A DNA stretch of 5,605 nucleotides from Clostridiales bacterium. GTDB lineage: Bacteria; Bacillota; Clostridia; Christensenellales; Borkfalkiaceae. Location of the stretch: NCBI GenBank assembly GCA_003503945.1, contig DOCD01000070.1, positions 1 to 5,605 on the forward strand. Direction: 5' to 3'. Positions 1 to 5,605 of this stretch are shown in pieces. How positions within the stretch are numbered: position 1 is the first letter of the stretch; the number at the start of each line of letters is the position of its first letter. A program made the position numbers and the translations under genes. The notes below the pieces were generated by a model. It made no database searches. It was not told where the DNA came from and worked only from the letters and a program-made list of their open reading frames with translations.

Positions 1-23
1 CATGAATAAGCCGTTAAATTTTC

Positions 24-52
24 TTGACAGGCATTTGTAAAAGTGCTATATT
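24..52 (+). promoter_or_regulatory. Vegetative-type promoter of the preQ1 leader / transporter-SDR unit
   Basis: A perfect -35 hexamer TTGACA (24-29) is followed by a 17-bp spacer and the -10 hexamer TATATT (47-52, five of six consensus bases). A TG at 44-45 gives an extended -10 (TGCTATATT). Transcription should begin near position 59, about 13 nt before the riboswitch P1 helix. This is one of the best-matching sigma-70/SigA-type promoters a sequence can show by eye. The bases before it (1-23) show nothing recognisable. Confidence 0.85.
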
Positions 53-71
53 AAATAAAACTTAAATTTAA

Positions 72-113
72 AGACAGTTCGTGACCATCCTGTCTAAAAA
101 TAAAACTATGGAG
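72..113 (+). ncRNA. Class I preQ1 riboswitch aptamer (probable)
   Basis: The segment can form a compact H-type pseudoknot. P1 pairs 72-77 (AGACAG) with 90-95 (CTGTCT), six base pairs. The 12-nt loop 78-89 contains CCAT (85-88), which pairs with ATGG (108-111) as P2, across an A-rich tail (96-105) ending in ACTATGGAG. Small P1, a loop starting TTC, a C-rich loop end and a tail of the form AAAA-CUA-x-GGAG are the hallmarks of preQ1-I riboswitches, which sense the queuosine precursor preQ1. It sits just after the promoter and before a gene of the YhhQ/VUT family, known to import queuosine precursors, which supports the assignment independently. Ligand identity is inferred from motif and context; no covariance search was run. 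Confidence 0.85.
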
Positions 114-114
114 A

Positions 115-145
115 AAGATGGGCGCAGTGCGCCCATTTTGTTTTT
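115..145 (+). terminator. Intrinsic terminator, expression platform of the preQ1 riboswitch
   Basis: ATGGGCGC (118-125) pairs perfectly with GCGCCCAT (129-136) around an AGT loop. Weaker A-T/G-T pairs can extend the stem to about 115-139. A T-rich tract (136-145, one G) follows and ends exactly at the transporter start codon. The 5' arm also offers GATGG (117-121), complementary to CCATC (85-89) of the aptamer loop, so aptamer P2 and an antiterminator helix would compete for the same bases. The simplest model is premature termination when preQ1 is bound and readthrough when it is scarce. The mechanism is inferred. Confidence 0.8.
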
Positions 146-919
146 ATGAAACAATTATTAAAAAAAGAATTTAACGAATTTTGCGTGCTTTTAAAAAGCG
201 TGCCCACGCTTGTTGTAGTGCTGTTTATAATGTCGGTATTTTCAATGAACTTACTGGCGAATAAAAGTATAGATATTCCGTTTAGCTGGCTGGCTCTGGA
301 TTGCGGCATAATAGTATCCTGGTTTGCGTTTTTCACCATGGATATTCTGACGAAGCGTTTCGGCCCGAAAGCCGCAACACAGATAACAGTGCTTGCAATC
401 GCGGTAAATCTGTTTTTCTGCCTATTGTTGTTCATAGGCAGCGTTATCCCCGGAATGTGGGGCGAATCCTTTGTGGACGGAAGCGAAAACGTCATAAACG
501 GCGCGCTCAACAATACTTTCGGCGGTACCTGGTATGTCGTTCTGGGCAGTACGGCAGCGTTTTTGATATCGGCAATAGTAAATAACCTTTCCAACTTCGG
601 CATAGGCAAGCTCTTCAAAAAAAATCCCGACGGGCTGGGCGCATACGTTATGCGCGCCTATGTTTCTACGGCGGCGGGGCAGTTTGTGGATAATCTCACG
701 TTTGCGCTCATCGTCAGTCACTTTTTCTTCGGCTGGACAATCGTGCAGTGCCTCACTTGCGCCGCAACGGGTATGCTTGTCGAACTTCTGTGCGAGGGGC
801 TGTTTTTCTATCCGGGGTTTGCGATAACGTGCCGTTGGCAGAAAAATTCCGTCGGGGAAGAATATCTTAAATTAAGGCGGGAGGCGGCTCATGAAAGTAT
901 TGATAACGGGAACGGTTAA
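146..919 (+). CDS. yhhQ: VUT/YhhQ-family queuosine precursor transporter
   Basis: This 257-residue integral membrane protein belongs to the YhhQ/VUT family (COG1738 type), which takes up queuosine precursors such as preQ0, preQ1 or queuine. Hydrophobic segments lie near residues 20-37, 47-66, 78-101, 128-147, 184-206 and 205-228, about six membrane spans. Family-like signatures are the ANK end of the first span (38-40), DILTKRFGPKAA (66-77), and a polar helix with R170, S174, Q179 and D182. It is longer than E. coli YhhQ (about 220 residues), with an extra amphipathic N-terminus and a loop at 102-126. The start at 146 fits the family N-terminus, but no Shine-Dalgarno precedes it because the terminator T-tract abuts the ATG. 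Expression is probably controlled by the upstream preQ1 riboswitch. The exact substrate cannot be read from sequence, and the symbol is used at family level. Confidence 0.9.
   Translation: MKQLLKKEFNEFCVLLKSVPTLVVVLFIMSVFSMNLLANKSIDIPFSWLALDCGIIVSWFAFFTMDILTKRFGPKAATQITVLAIAVNLFFCLLLFIGSVIPGMWGESFVDGSENVINGALNNTFGGTWYVVLGSTAAFLISAIVNNLSNFGIGKLFKKNPDGLGAYVMRAYVSTAAGQFVDNLTFALIVSHFFFGWTIVQCLTCAATGMLVELLCEGLFFYPGFAITCRWQKNSVGEEYLKLRREAAHESIDNGNG
880..884 (+). promoter_or_regulatory. Shine-Dalgarno of the SDR gene
   Basis: A perfect GGAGG core lies 6 nt before the ATG at 891, inside the last codons of the transporter gene. It fixes the SDR start and shows that the 29-bp gene overlap is real. It is by far the strongest ribosome-binding site in the window. 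Confidence 0.85.
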
Positions 920-1538
920 GGGCATAGGCAAGGCAATTGCCGAAAAGTTTTTATCCTGCGGACATAAAGTTATCGGCTTGGATATATTGCCCGCTTCGAT
1001 TGAAAACCCCGACTATACCCACTGCGTTACCGATGTGTACTCGGGCGAGCTGCCCGATATAGGCGGCGTGGAAATTTTGATAAACAACGCAGGCGTGCAG
1101 GATTCGGGCAGGGATATAGATATAAATTTAAAGGGCAGTATTCGTGTGACCGAAAAATACGCCTTTAATAAGAACATAAAAAGCGTGTTGTTCATTGCTT
1201 CTGCAAGCGCGCGGACGGGGGCGGAGTTCCCCGAATACGCCGCAAGCAAGGGCGGTACGGTCGCTTATATGAAAAACGTCGCCCTGCGCGTTGCAAAATA
1301 CGGGGCTACGTCAAACAGCCTTTCCCCCGGCGGCGTGCTTACGGAACTTAACGACCGCGTCATAAAAGACCCCGTATTGTGGGCACAGATTATGAACGAA
1401 ACGCTTTTACCCAAGTGGGCTTCGCCCGAAGAAATTGCGGAGTGGGCGTATTTCGTTACTGTAATAAACCGCTCTATGACCGCGCAGGATATACTAATCG
1501 ACAACGGCGAACAGGCAAAAGCAAATTTTATATGGTAA
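891..1538 (+). CDS. Short-chain dehydrogenase/reductase (SDR) family oxidoreductase
   Basis: This is a 215-residue cytosolic NAD(P)-dependent oxidoreductase of the classical SDR type. Visible motifs are the Rossmann glycine motif TGTVKGIG (6-13), NNAG (65-68), the active-site Asn79 in INLKG, Ser104 (or Ser106), and YAASK giving Tyr116 and Lys120, then SPGG (145-148). The catalytic tetrad is therefore intact. Asp31 after the second beta strand favours NAD(H) over NADP(H), an inference. The protein is shorter than the usual 240-260 residues, mainly because only about ten residues separate NNAG from Asn79. Automatic annotation might call it 3-oxoacyl-ACP reductase, but nothing here supports fatty-acid synthesis. 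It overlaps the transporter by 29 bp, has its own GGAGG, and should be co-transcribed under the preQ1 switch. Its substrate is unknown. Confidence 0.9.
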   Translation: MKVLITGTVKGIGKAIAEKFLSCGHKVIGLDILPASIENPDYTHCVTDVYSGELPDIGGVEILINNAGVQDSGRDIDINLKGSIRVTEKYAFNKNIKSVLFIASASARTGAEFPEYAASKGGTVAYMKNVALRVAKYGATSNSLSPGGVLTELNDRVIKDPVLWAQIMNETLLPKWASPEEIAEWAYFVTVINRSMTAQDILIDNGEQAKANFIW

Positions 1539-1551
1539 AGCAGAAATTGCG

Positions 1552-1597
1552 CCGCCGCAAAATATTTGCGTAAAATATTTTGCGGCGGTTTTTGTTT
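1552..1597 (+). terminator. Strong Rho-independent terminator of the transporter-SDR unit
   Basis: A perfect 16-bp stem pairs 1552-1567 (CCGCCGCAAAATATTT) with 1573-1588 around a 5-nt loop (GCGTA). TTTTTGTTT (1589-1597) follows. The hairpin begins 13 bp after the SDR stop codon. No T-run appears on the opposite strand, so it works in the + direction only, which suits the all-forward gene layout. Confidence 0.92.
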
Positions 1598-1623
1598 ACT
1601 TTTTATATATAATAGTGTATACT
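1595..1623 (+). promoter_or_regulatory. Probable promoter of the MBL-aroCBE operon
   Basis: TTTACT (1595-1600, four of six -35 bases) and TATACT (1618-1623, five of six -10 bases) are separated by exactly 17 bp. Transcription would start near 1630, giving a leader of about 27 nt. The -35 overlaps the T-tract of the preceding terminator, a compact arrangement. Two nearby TATAAT strings (1608-1613 and 1632-1637) match the -10 better but lack a -35 at the right distance. This is a reasonable but not certain call. Confidence 0.55.
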
Positions 1624-1656
1624 TAAAATCGTATAATTATAATTACGGCAAAACGT

Positions 1657-2664
1657 ATGTCACAAAAGAAAAACAGGCTTTCGAAAAAAGCAATTGCGGC
1701 GATAGTTGTGGCGGCGGCAACGGGTGCCATGATAGTCGCGCTTTTAATAACTGATATCTTTATACCCGTCAAATATCTGTCAAGCTACGCCGTGCTTAAA
1801 AACAAGGGCGCGGAGGACGGCGTTATGCGCGTCGGGTTTATCGACGTGGGCTTCGGCGACTGCACCGTGGTGGAGCTGCCCGACGGCAAAAATATGCTCA
1901 TAGACGGCGGCAACGGCAGGACGGCTAACACCTCGCGTATTTTAAAATATCTTAATGAGCGCGATATAGACACAATTGACTATCTTGTCTGTTCGTCGGT
2001 CAATCCCGAGCACTGCGGCGGGCTTGCGGAATTAGTGAAATACAAAAAAATCAAGACTATTTACGCGCCGTACTCGTTAAACACTTACATTACCGACGAA
2101 TACCGCGCGTTCAAAGTTGCGGCGGATAAGTGCGGGGCGGAAATAAAAATTTCGGAATACGGCGAGGGCGAAAGCCTTGCGGGGTACGACTGTTTTTTCA
2201 AATTTCTGTCGCCGTCGGTGCATACAAACCCTTTGGGCGAATACGCAGATTTGAACGAAAACCCCACTGCGGAAACAAAATGCCTTTCCTCGGCGGTAAT
2301 CTGGCTCGAATATTCGGGCGTAAGCTTTCTTCTTACGGGCGACGCCAACGGCGAAGCGCTTTCGCGTATGTGCCGCTCGTATGACGTGGCGGGCGAGGAT
2401 TATCCCGTAAACTTACAAAGCTGCACGGTTTTGAAGGTTGCAAACCACGGCGGCAAAACAGACGGCATAGCGGAAATTATCGGCGTTTTAAAGCCCGAAT
2501 ACGCCGTCCTTTCGGTCGGTGAAAACGGGTTCGGTTATCCCGCCGCGCAAACTATTTCCGCCACTATGGGCGGGGTTGAAAGCTTTTTCAGAACGGACGA
2601 ATGCGGCACGGTAATCGCGGAAATAAATAAAGACGGACTTACTGTCCGCGGAGATAAAAGATGA
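1657..2664 (+). CDS. Membrane-anchored ComEC/Rec2-like MBL-fold protein with degenerate metal site
   Basis: This 335-residue protein has a basic N-terminus and one hydrophobic segment (about 12-33), so it is probably an anchored or secreted extracellular domain. The rest follows the metallo-beta-lactamase domain found at the end of ComEC/Rec2 proteins: DVGFGD (63-68, usual DVGQGD), LIDGG (81-85), SSVNPEHCGG (113-122), LTGD (226-229), VANHGG (261-266), GFGYP (291-295) and RTDECG (312-317). The usual HPDADH is replaced by S114-V-N116-P-E118-H119, HHGS by N263-H264-G-G, and GHP by G-Y294-P. Only some metal ligands (H119, D229, H264) remain, so hydrolase activity is doubtful. There is no ComEC channel domain. 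The start fits the signal/anchor layout although no clear Shine-Dalgarno is seen. Its stop overlaps the aroC start by 4 bp. Its link to aromatic synthesis is unexplained. Confidence 0.85.
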   Translation: MSQKKNRLSKKAIAAIVVAAATGAMIVALLITDIFIPVKYLSSYAVLKNKGAEDGVMRVGFIDVGFGDCTVVELPDGKNMLIDGGNGRTANTSRILKYLNERDIDTIDYLVCSSVNPEHCGGLAELVKYKKIKTIYAPYSLNTYITDEYRAFKVAADKCGAEIKISEYGEGESLAGYDCFFKFLSPSVHTNPLGEYADLNENPTAETKCLSSAVIWLEYSGVSFLLTGDANGEALSRMCRSYDVAGEDYPVNLQSCTVLKVANHGGKTDGIAEIIGVLKPEYAVLSVGENGFGYPAAQTISATMGGVESFFRTDECGTVIAEINKDGLTVRGDKR

Positions 2665-3791
2665 AGCTTACTACTGCGGGCGAATCGCACGGAAAAGCCC
2701 TTATCGGCATAATAGAGGGGCTGCCCTCCAACCTGAAAATAGACATAGACGAAATCAACCGCTATCTTGCCCTCCGCCAGAGCGGATACGGCAGGGGCGG
2801 CAGACAGAAAATCGAGCGTAATTGCGTGGAAATTATAAGCGGGGTCAGAAATTTTCTGACGCTCGGAAGTCCTTTGGCGTTTGCGGTTGCGAACGCAGAC
2901 TATAAAAACTGGCAGGGCATAATGTCGCCCGAGGGCTGCGACACAGCCTTACGCACGCTTACTAAGGTGCGCCCGGGGCATGCCGACCTTACGGGCATGA
3001 TAAAGTACGACCAGACCGACGCGCGCAACGTGCTCGAACGGGCGAGCGCGCGCGAAACCGCGGCGCGCGTTGCCGCGGGCACGATAGCGAGGCAGTACCT
3101 TTCCGAGCTCGGCGTGAAAATTTCGGGCTACGTAAAGAGCGTTTGCGGCGTTGCGGACGGTGCGGAATATGCCTTCGAACAGCTCGAAGAAGCAAAAAAA
3201 CAGCCTTTGTTTATGCTCGACGAAAATGTTCAGAAGCAGGCTATCGAAAAAATCGACGCCCTCAAAGCAGAGGGCGACACTGCGGGCGGCGTAATCGAAA
3301 TTCGTATAAAGGGGCTTAAAAGCGGGTTCGGCAGCTGTATGCAGTACTCGACCAAGCTCGACGCGGCTTTGTGCGCGGCTATGATGAGCGTTCAGGCAAT
3401 CAAGGGCGTAGAGGTCGGCGCGGGCTTTGTCGCGGCGGATTTGCCCGGCAGCCGCGTTCACGACGAAATTTTTTACGACGGAAACAGGTTTTTCCGCAAG
3501 ACGAACAACGCGGGGGGAATCGAGGGAGGAATGTCGAACGGCGAAGAGATAGTCCTCCGCGCGGCTATGAAGCCCATACCCACGCTTATGAAGGGGCTGA
3601 AAACGGTTGACTATTCGACAAAGCAGCCCGCCGTTGCGGCGGCGGAGCGCAGCGACGTTTCGGCGGTGTGCGCGGCTGAAATCGTGCTCGAAAGCGCGGC
3701 GGCGTTCGCGCTTGCCGAAGTGGTTTCGGCGCGGCTGGGCGGCGACAACATGCGCGAGGTCAGAGAAAGATACCGCGACTTGAAGGCTTAA
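2661..3791 (+). CDS. aroC: Chorismate synthase AroC
   Basis: AroC converts 5-enolpyruvylshikimate-3-phosphate to chorismate with reduced FMN, the last step of the shikimate pathway, in the cytosol. At 376 residues it is of normal length. The family signatures are clear: GESHG near the N-terminus (7-11, catalytic His10), GYGRGGRQKIER (42-53), RPGHAD (104-109, His107), RASARETAARVAAG (127-140), the FMN-binding-region segment GGIEGGMSNGE (285-295), KPIPT (304-308), and RSDVSAV (330-336) with the conserved Asp332. The start is fixed by homology and by GGAG (2650-2653) 7 nt upstream; the ATG overlaps the preceding stop in an ATGA junction. Together with aroB 1 bp downstream this implies translational coupling in one operon. 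Confidence 0.97.
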   Translation: MKLTTAGESHGKALIGIIEGLPSNLKIDIDEINRYLALRQSGYGRGGRQKIERNCVEIISGVRNFLTLGSPLAFAVANADYKNWQGIMSPEGCDTALRTLTKVRPGHADLTGMIKYDQTDARNVLERASARETAARVAAGTIARQYLSELGVKISGYVKSVCGVADGAEYAFEQLEEAKKQPLFMLDENVQKQAIEKIDALKAEGDTAGGVIEIRIKGLKSGFGSCMQYSTKLDAALCAAMMSVQAIKGVEVGAGFVAADLPGSRVHDEIFYDGNRFFRKTNNAGGIEGGMSNGEEIVLRAAMKPIPTLMKGLKTVDYSTKQPAVAAAERSDVSAVCAAEIVLESAAAFALAEVVSARLGGDNMREVRERYRDLKA

Positions 3792-3792
3792 T

Positions 3793-4848
3793 ATGACTGA
3801 AATAATTTTGAATACCCAAACGGGTAAAAGCAATATCCACTGCGGCGAGGGCGCGTTCAAAGAGTACGCCCGAAAGCTGAAAGGCGTAAAAAATTTCGTG
3901 GTTACGGATACAAACGTATTCGCGCTCTATAAGGACGTTATATTTTCGGCTTTCAGCGGCGACGCAGGCATAAAAATCCTGCCCGCGGGCGAAAGGAGCA
4001 AGACGTACGGCAACCTTATTTCGATTATCGGCGAGATGGCTCGGGCGGGTATCACGCGCGACTGTACGGTAATCGCGTTCGGCGGCGGGGTCATAGGCGA
4101 TATCGCGGGGCTTGCCGCGTGCCTTTATATGCGCGGGCTTCGGCTCGTGCAGATACCGACTACCTTGCTTGCGCAGGTCGACAGCTCGGTGGGCGGCAAA
4201 ACCGCGGTCGATTTCAAAAAAGTGAAAAACCTTATAGGCGCTTTTTATCAGCCTGATGAGGTTATAGTCGACCCGATTTTCTTAAAGACCTTGCCCCCGC
4301 GCGAAATACGTTGCGGGCTCGGCGAAATTATAAAGTACGGCGCGCTCGACGGCGGGATATACAAAAAGCTTTCGGCGGCGGAAGATATCTTTAATTTGAA
4401 CTTTTTAGGCGATATCACGGCAGATTGCATACGGCACAAGGTCGGCGTCGTCGAAAAGGACGAGCGCGAAACTACGGGGCTGAGAAAAACTTTAAACCTC
4501 GGGCACACCACGGGGCACGCATTCGAGCTCTATTATAAGCGCAAATCGCACGGCGAATTCGTGCTTATAGGTATGTATTACGAGCTGTTTATCGCCGAAA
4601 AAAAAGGGCTCGTAAGCGGCGAATATCCGAGCGGGCTGAAAAAGCTTATAAAATCGGTAGTAAACGTGCCGCCGTATAAGGATATCGGGGAGGCGGCAAA
4701 GCTTGCAAAGCTCGACAAAAAGAACTCGACAGACGGCAAAATAACTTTAATCGCGCCCGTAAGCGAGGGCGAGTGCGCCGAAATAAGGCTCGGCTTCGAA
4801 GAATACTTATCTTACCTTTCGGACTGCGCAAAATCGCTTGAAAAATAA
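3793..4848 (+). CDS. aroB: 3-dehydroquinate synthase AroB
   Basis: AroB cyclises DAHP to 3-dehydroquinate, the second step of the shikimate pathway, using NAD+ and a divalent metal. The 351-residue length is typical. The N-terminal domain carries the dinucleotide-binding GGGVIGD (97-103), PTTLLAQVDSSVGGKT (122-137, Asp130 and Lys136) and KNLIGAFYQP (145-154). The metal ligands of the family are present: Glu178 in GLGEIIKYG, His238 in LNLGHTTGH and His253 in SHGE. Phe256 stands where many homologues have a small residue (HGEAV). GAAGG (3782-3786) lies 6 nt before the ATG, inside the end of aroC, and one base separates the two genes. Nothing suggests truncation or inactivation. Confidence 0.97.
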   Translation: MTEIILNTQTGKSNIHCGEGAFKEYARKLKGVKNFVVTDTNVFALYKDVIFSAFSGDAGIKILPAGERSKTYGNLISIIGEMARAGITRDCTVIAFGGGVIGDIAGLAACLYMRGLRLVQIPTTLLAQVDSSVGGKTAVDFKKVKNLIGAFYQPDEVIVDPIFLKTLPPREIRCGLGEIIKYGALDGGIYKKLSAAEDIFNLNFLGDITADCIRHKVGVVEKDERETTGLRKTLNLGHTTGHAFELYYKRKSHGEFVLIGMYYELFIAEKKGLVSGEYPSGLKKLIKSVVNVPPYKDIGEAAKLAKLDKKNSTDGKITLIAPVSEGECAEIRLGFEEYLSYLSDCAKSLEK

Positions 4849-4850
4849 TT

Positions 4851-5605
4851 ATGGAAATTTACAAATTTGCCGTTGCAGGCAAGGACGTGTCCAAATCGGA
4901 CAGCCCCGCGATTCAATCGTTTATAGCGAAAAACACGGGCAGACAAATAATCTACGATAAGCTCAGTATTCCCGAAGAAAGCTTCGGGGAGTTTACAAAA
5001 AAGCTCTTTACCGAGTACGACGGGTTCAACGTGACAATTCCGTTCAAGCTTGAAATTATCCCGTACTTGAAAGAGCTGAAAGGCGACGCGCAAATTTTCG
5101 GCGCGGTCAACACCGTAAAAAGCGCCCAAAGGGAGGGCTACAACACAGACGGCGAAGGGTTCGCGCTTATGCTTAAAAACTCGGGCGTGGAAATAAATAA
5201 AAAGGGCGTGCTTCTTTTAGGCGCGGGCGGCGCGGGCAGAAGCGCGGCGAAAAAGCTTAAAGACGGCGGCGCGGCGGTGGATATTTACGACCGCGATATC
5301 AAAAAAGCGGAGGGCGTCGCGGAAGAGTTCGGCGTGAACGCCGTATCGGCTGTTTGTGTTAAGCCTTACGATATAATAATAAACGCGACGGGCATAGGCA
5401 TGCACAAAACCGAGGGGCTTTCTCCCGTGGATAAGGAAGTAATCGGAATGTGCTCTGTCGCGGTCGATTTAATATACGTGCCCGAAAAAAGCGCGTTTTT
5501 GCAGATTGCGGAAAGCCTCGGCAAAAAAACGCTTAACGGCAAGGCAATGCTCTTTTATCAGGCGTACTACGCGCAGTGCATCTTTTTCGGCGACGAGCCG
5601 GACGA
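4851..5605 (+). CDS. aroE: Shikimate dehydrogenase AroE (3' end beyond the window)
   Basis: AroE reduces 3-dehydroshikimate to shikimate, normally with NADPH. The open frame runs from the ATG at 4851, 2 bp after the aroB stop, for 251 codons to the window edge without a stop; complete family members are about 265-290 residues, so only a short C-terminal piece is missing. Visible signatures: a SxSP shikimate-binding motif (S16, S18, P19), NVTIPFK (60-66) with catalytic Lys66, GAVNTV (84-89, Asn87), NTDGEG (98-103) with catalytic Asp100, the nucleotide loop GAGGAGR (124-130), INATGIGM (177-184), DLIYVP (206-211) and the closing helix with NGKAML (229-234) and Gln237. Departures are KSDSP for the usual HSLSP, IPFK for IPHK, and DRD (147-149) for the usual NRT/NRS. 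No Shine-Dalgarno is evident, so translation probably relies on coupling to aroB. Confidence 0.93.
   Translation, partial: MEIYKFAVAGKDVSKSDSPAIQSFIAKNTGRQIIYDKLSIPEESFGEFTKKLFTEYDGFNVTIPFKLEIIPYLKELKGDAQIFGAVNTVKSAQREGYNTDGEGFALMLKNSGVEINKKGVLLLGAGGAGRSAAKKLKDGGAAVDIYDRDIKKAEGVAEEFGVNAVSAVCVKPYDIIINATGIGMHKTEGLSPVDKEVIGMCSVAVDLIYVPEKSAFLQIAESLGKKTLNGKAMLFYQAYYAQCIFFGDEPD

Noticed and set aside
118..174. ATG 118 as the true transporter start, being the only ATG close to a Shine-Dalgarno.
   Set aside because: It is in a different frame from the transporter and stops after 18 codons. The family-like N-terminus begins at ATG 146. Kept only as a possible leader peptide.
106..618. A 170-codon - strand frame covering the leader and the transporter's 5' half.
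   Set aside because: It is antisense to the riboswitch, terminator and transporter, all of which have independent support; the translation has no recognisable domain.
1608..1637. Two perfect TATAAT strings (1608-1613 and 1632-1637) as -10 elements.
   Set aside because: Neither has a -35-like hexamer 16-18 bp upstream; the TTTACT-17 bp-TATACT pair is better spaced. They are likely chance matches in AT-rich DNA.
1566..1754. A 62-codon + strand frame spanning the terminator and the start of the MBL gene.
   Set aside because: It begins inside the terminator hairpin, is Cys/Gly-rich only because of codon shadowing of the MBL gene, and has no ribosome-binding site.
1657..2664. Calling this gene comEC itself.
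   Set aside because: It lacks the multi-span channel and OB-like regions of ComEC; only the C-terminal MBL-like domain with one membrane anchor is present.
2949..3860. A 303-codon open frame on the - strand opposite aroC and the start of aroB.
   Set aside because: It lies fully antisense to unmistakable aroC and aroB, is rich in Arg and Ala as expected from GC-rich complementary codons, shows no known motif, and has no promoter or ribosome-binding context.
1..5605. Search for CRISPR arrays, insertion sequences, tRNA or rRNA genes, and direct repeats.
   Set aside because: No spaced repeats, transposase-like proteins, terminal inverted repeats or cloverleaf-like segments were seen; the DNA is almost wholly accounted for by genes and their control sites.

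Overview
The window reads as one 5.6-kb stretch of a bacterial chromosome with every gene on the + strand, tightly packed and split into two transcription units. Three things point to a Firmicutes/Clostridia-type organism: the class I preQ1-type riboswitch with a terminator platform, the TTGACA/TATAAT-like promoters, and the character of the VUT transporter and SDR proteins. The GC-rich codon use of the second half (many GCG, GGC and CCC codons) would suit an uncultured gut clostridium, but that placement is inference and no species can be named.

Unit 1 (about 24-1597) starts with a near-consensus extended -10 promoter. A short leader follows that folds as an H-type pseudoknot typical of preQ1-I riboswitches, then an intrinsic terminator whose U-tract runs directly into the start codon of a YhhQ/VUT-family queuosine-precursor transporter (146-919). 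A short-chain dehydrogenase/reductase gene (891-1538) overlaps the transporter by 29 bp and has its own strong Shine-Dalgarno sequence. A long perfect hairpin with a T-tract (1552-1597) ends the unit.

Unit 2 starts at a probable promoter lying against that terminator. It encodes a membrane-anchored, ComEC-like metallo-beta-lactamase-fold protein with most of its metal ligands replaced (1657-2664). Next come chorismate synthase aroC (2661-3791), 3-dehydroquinate synthase aroB (3793-4848) and shikimate dehydrogenase aroE (4851 to past the window end). Junctions are a 4-bp overlap, a 1-bp gap and a 2-bp gap, so this looks like a translationally coupled shikimate operon that probably continues beyond the window. 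AroB makes 3-dehydroquinate, AroE reduces 3-dehydroshikimate to shikimate, and AroC makes chorismate; the remaining steps are not in view.

The points most worth a second look are the preQ1 switch placing a compact SDR of unknown substrate under queuosine-precursor control, the missing ribosome-binding site of the transporter, and the apparently metal-site-degenerate MBL protein leading the aro operon.
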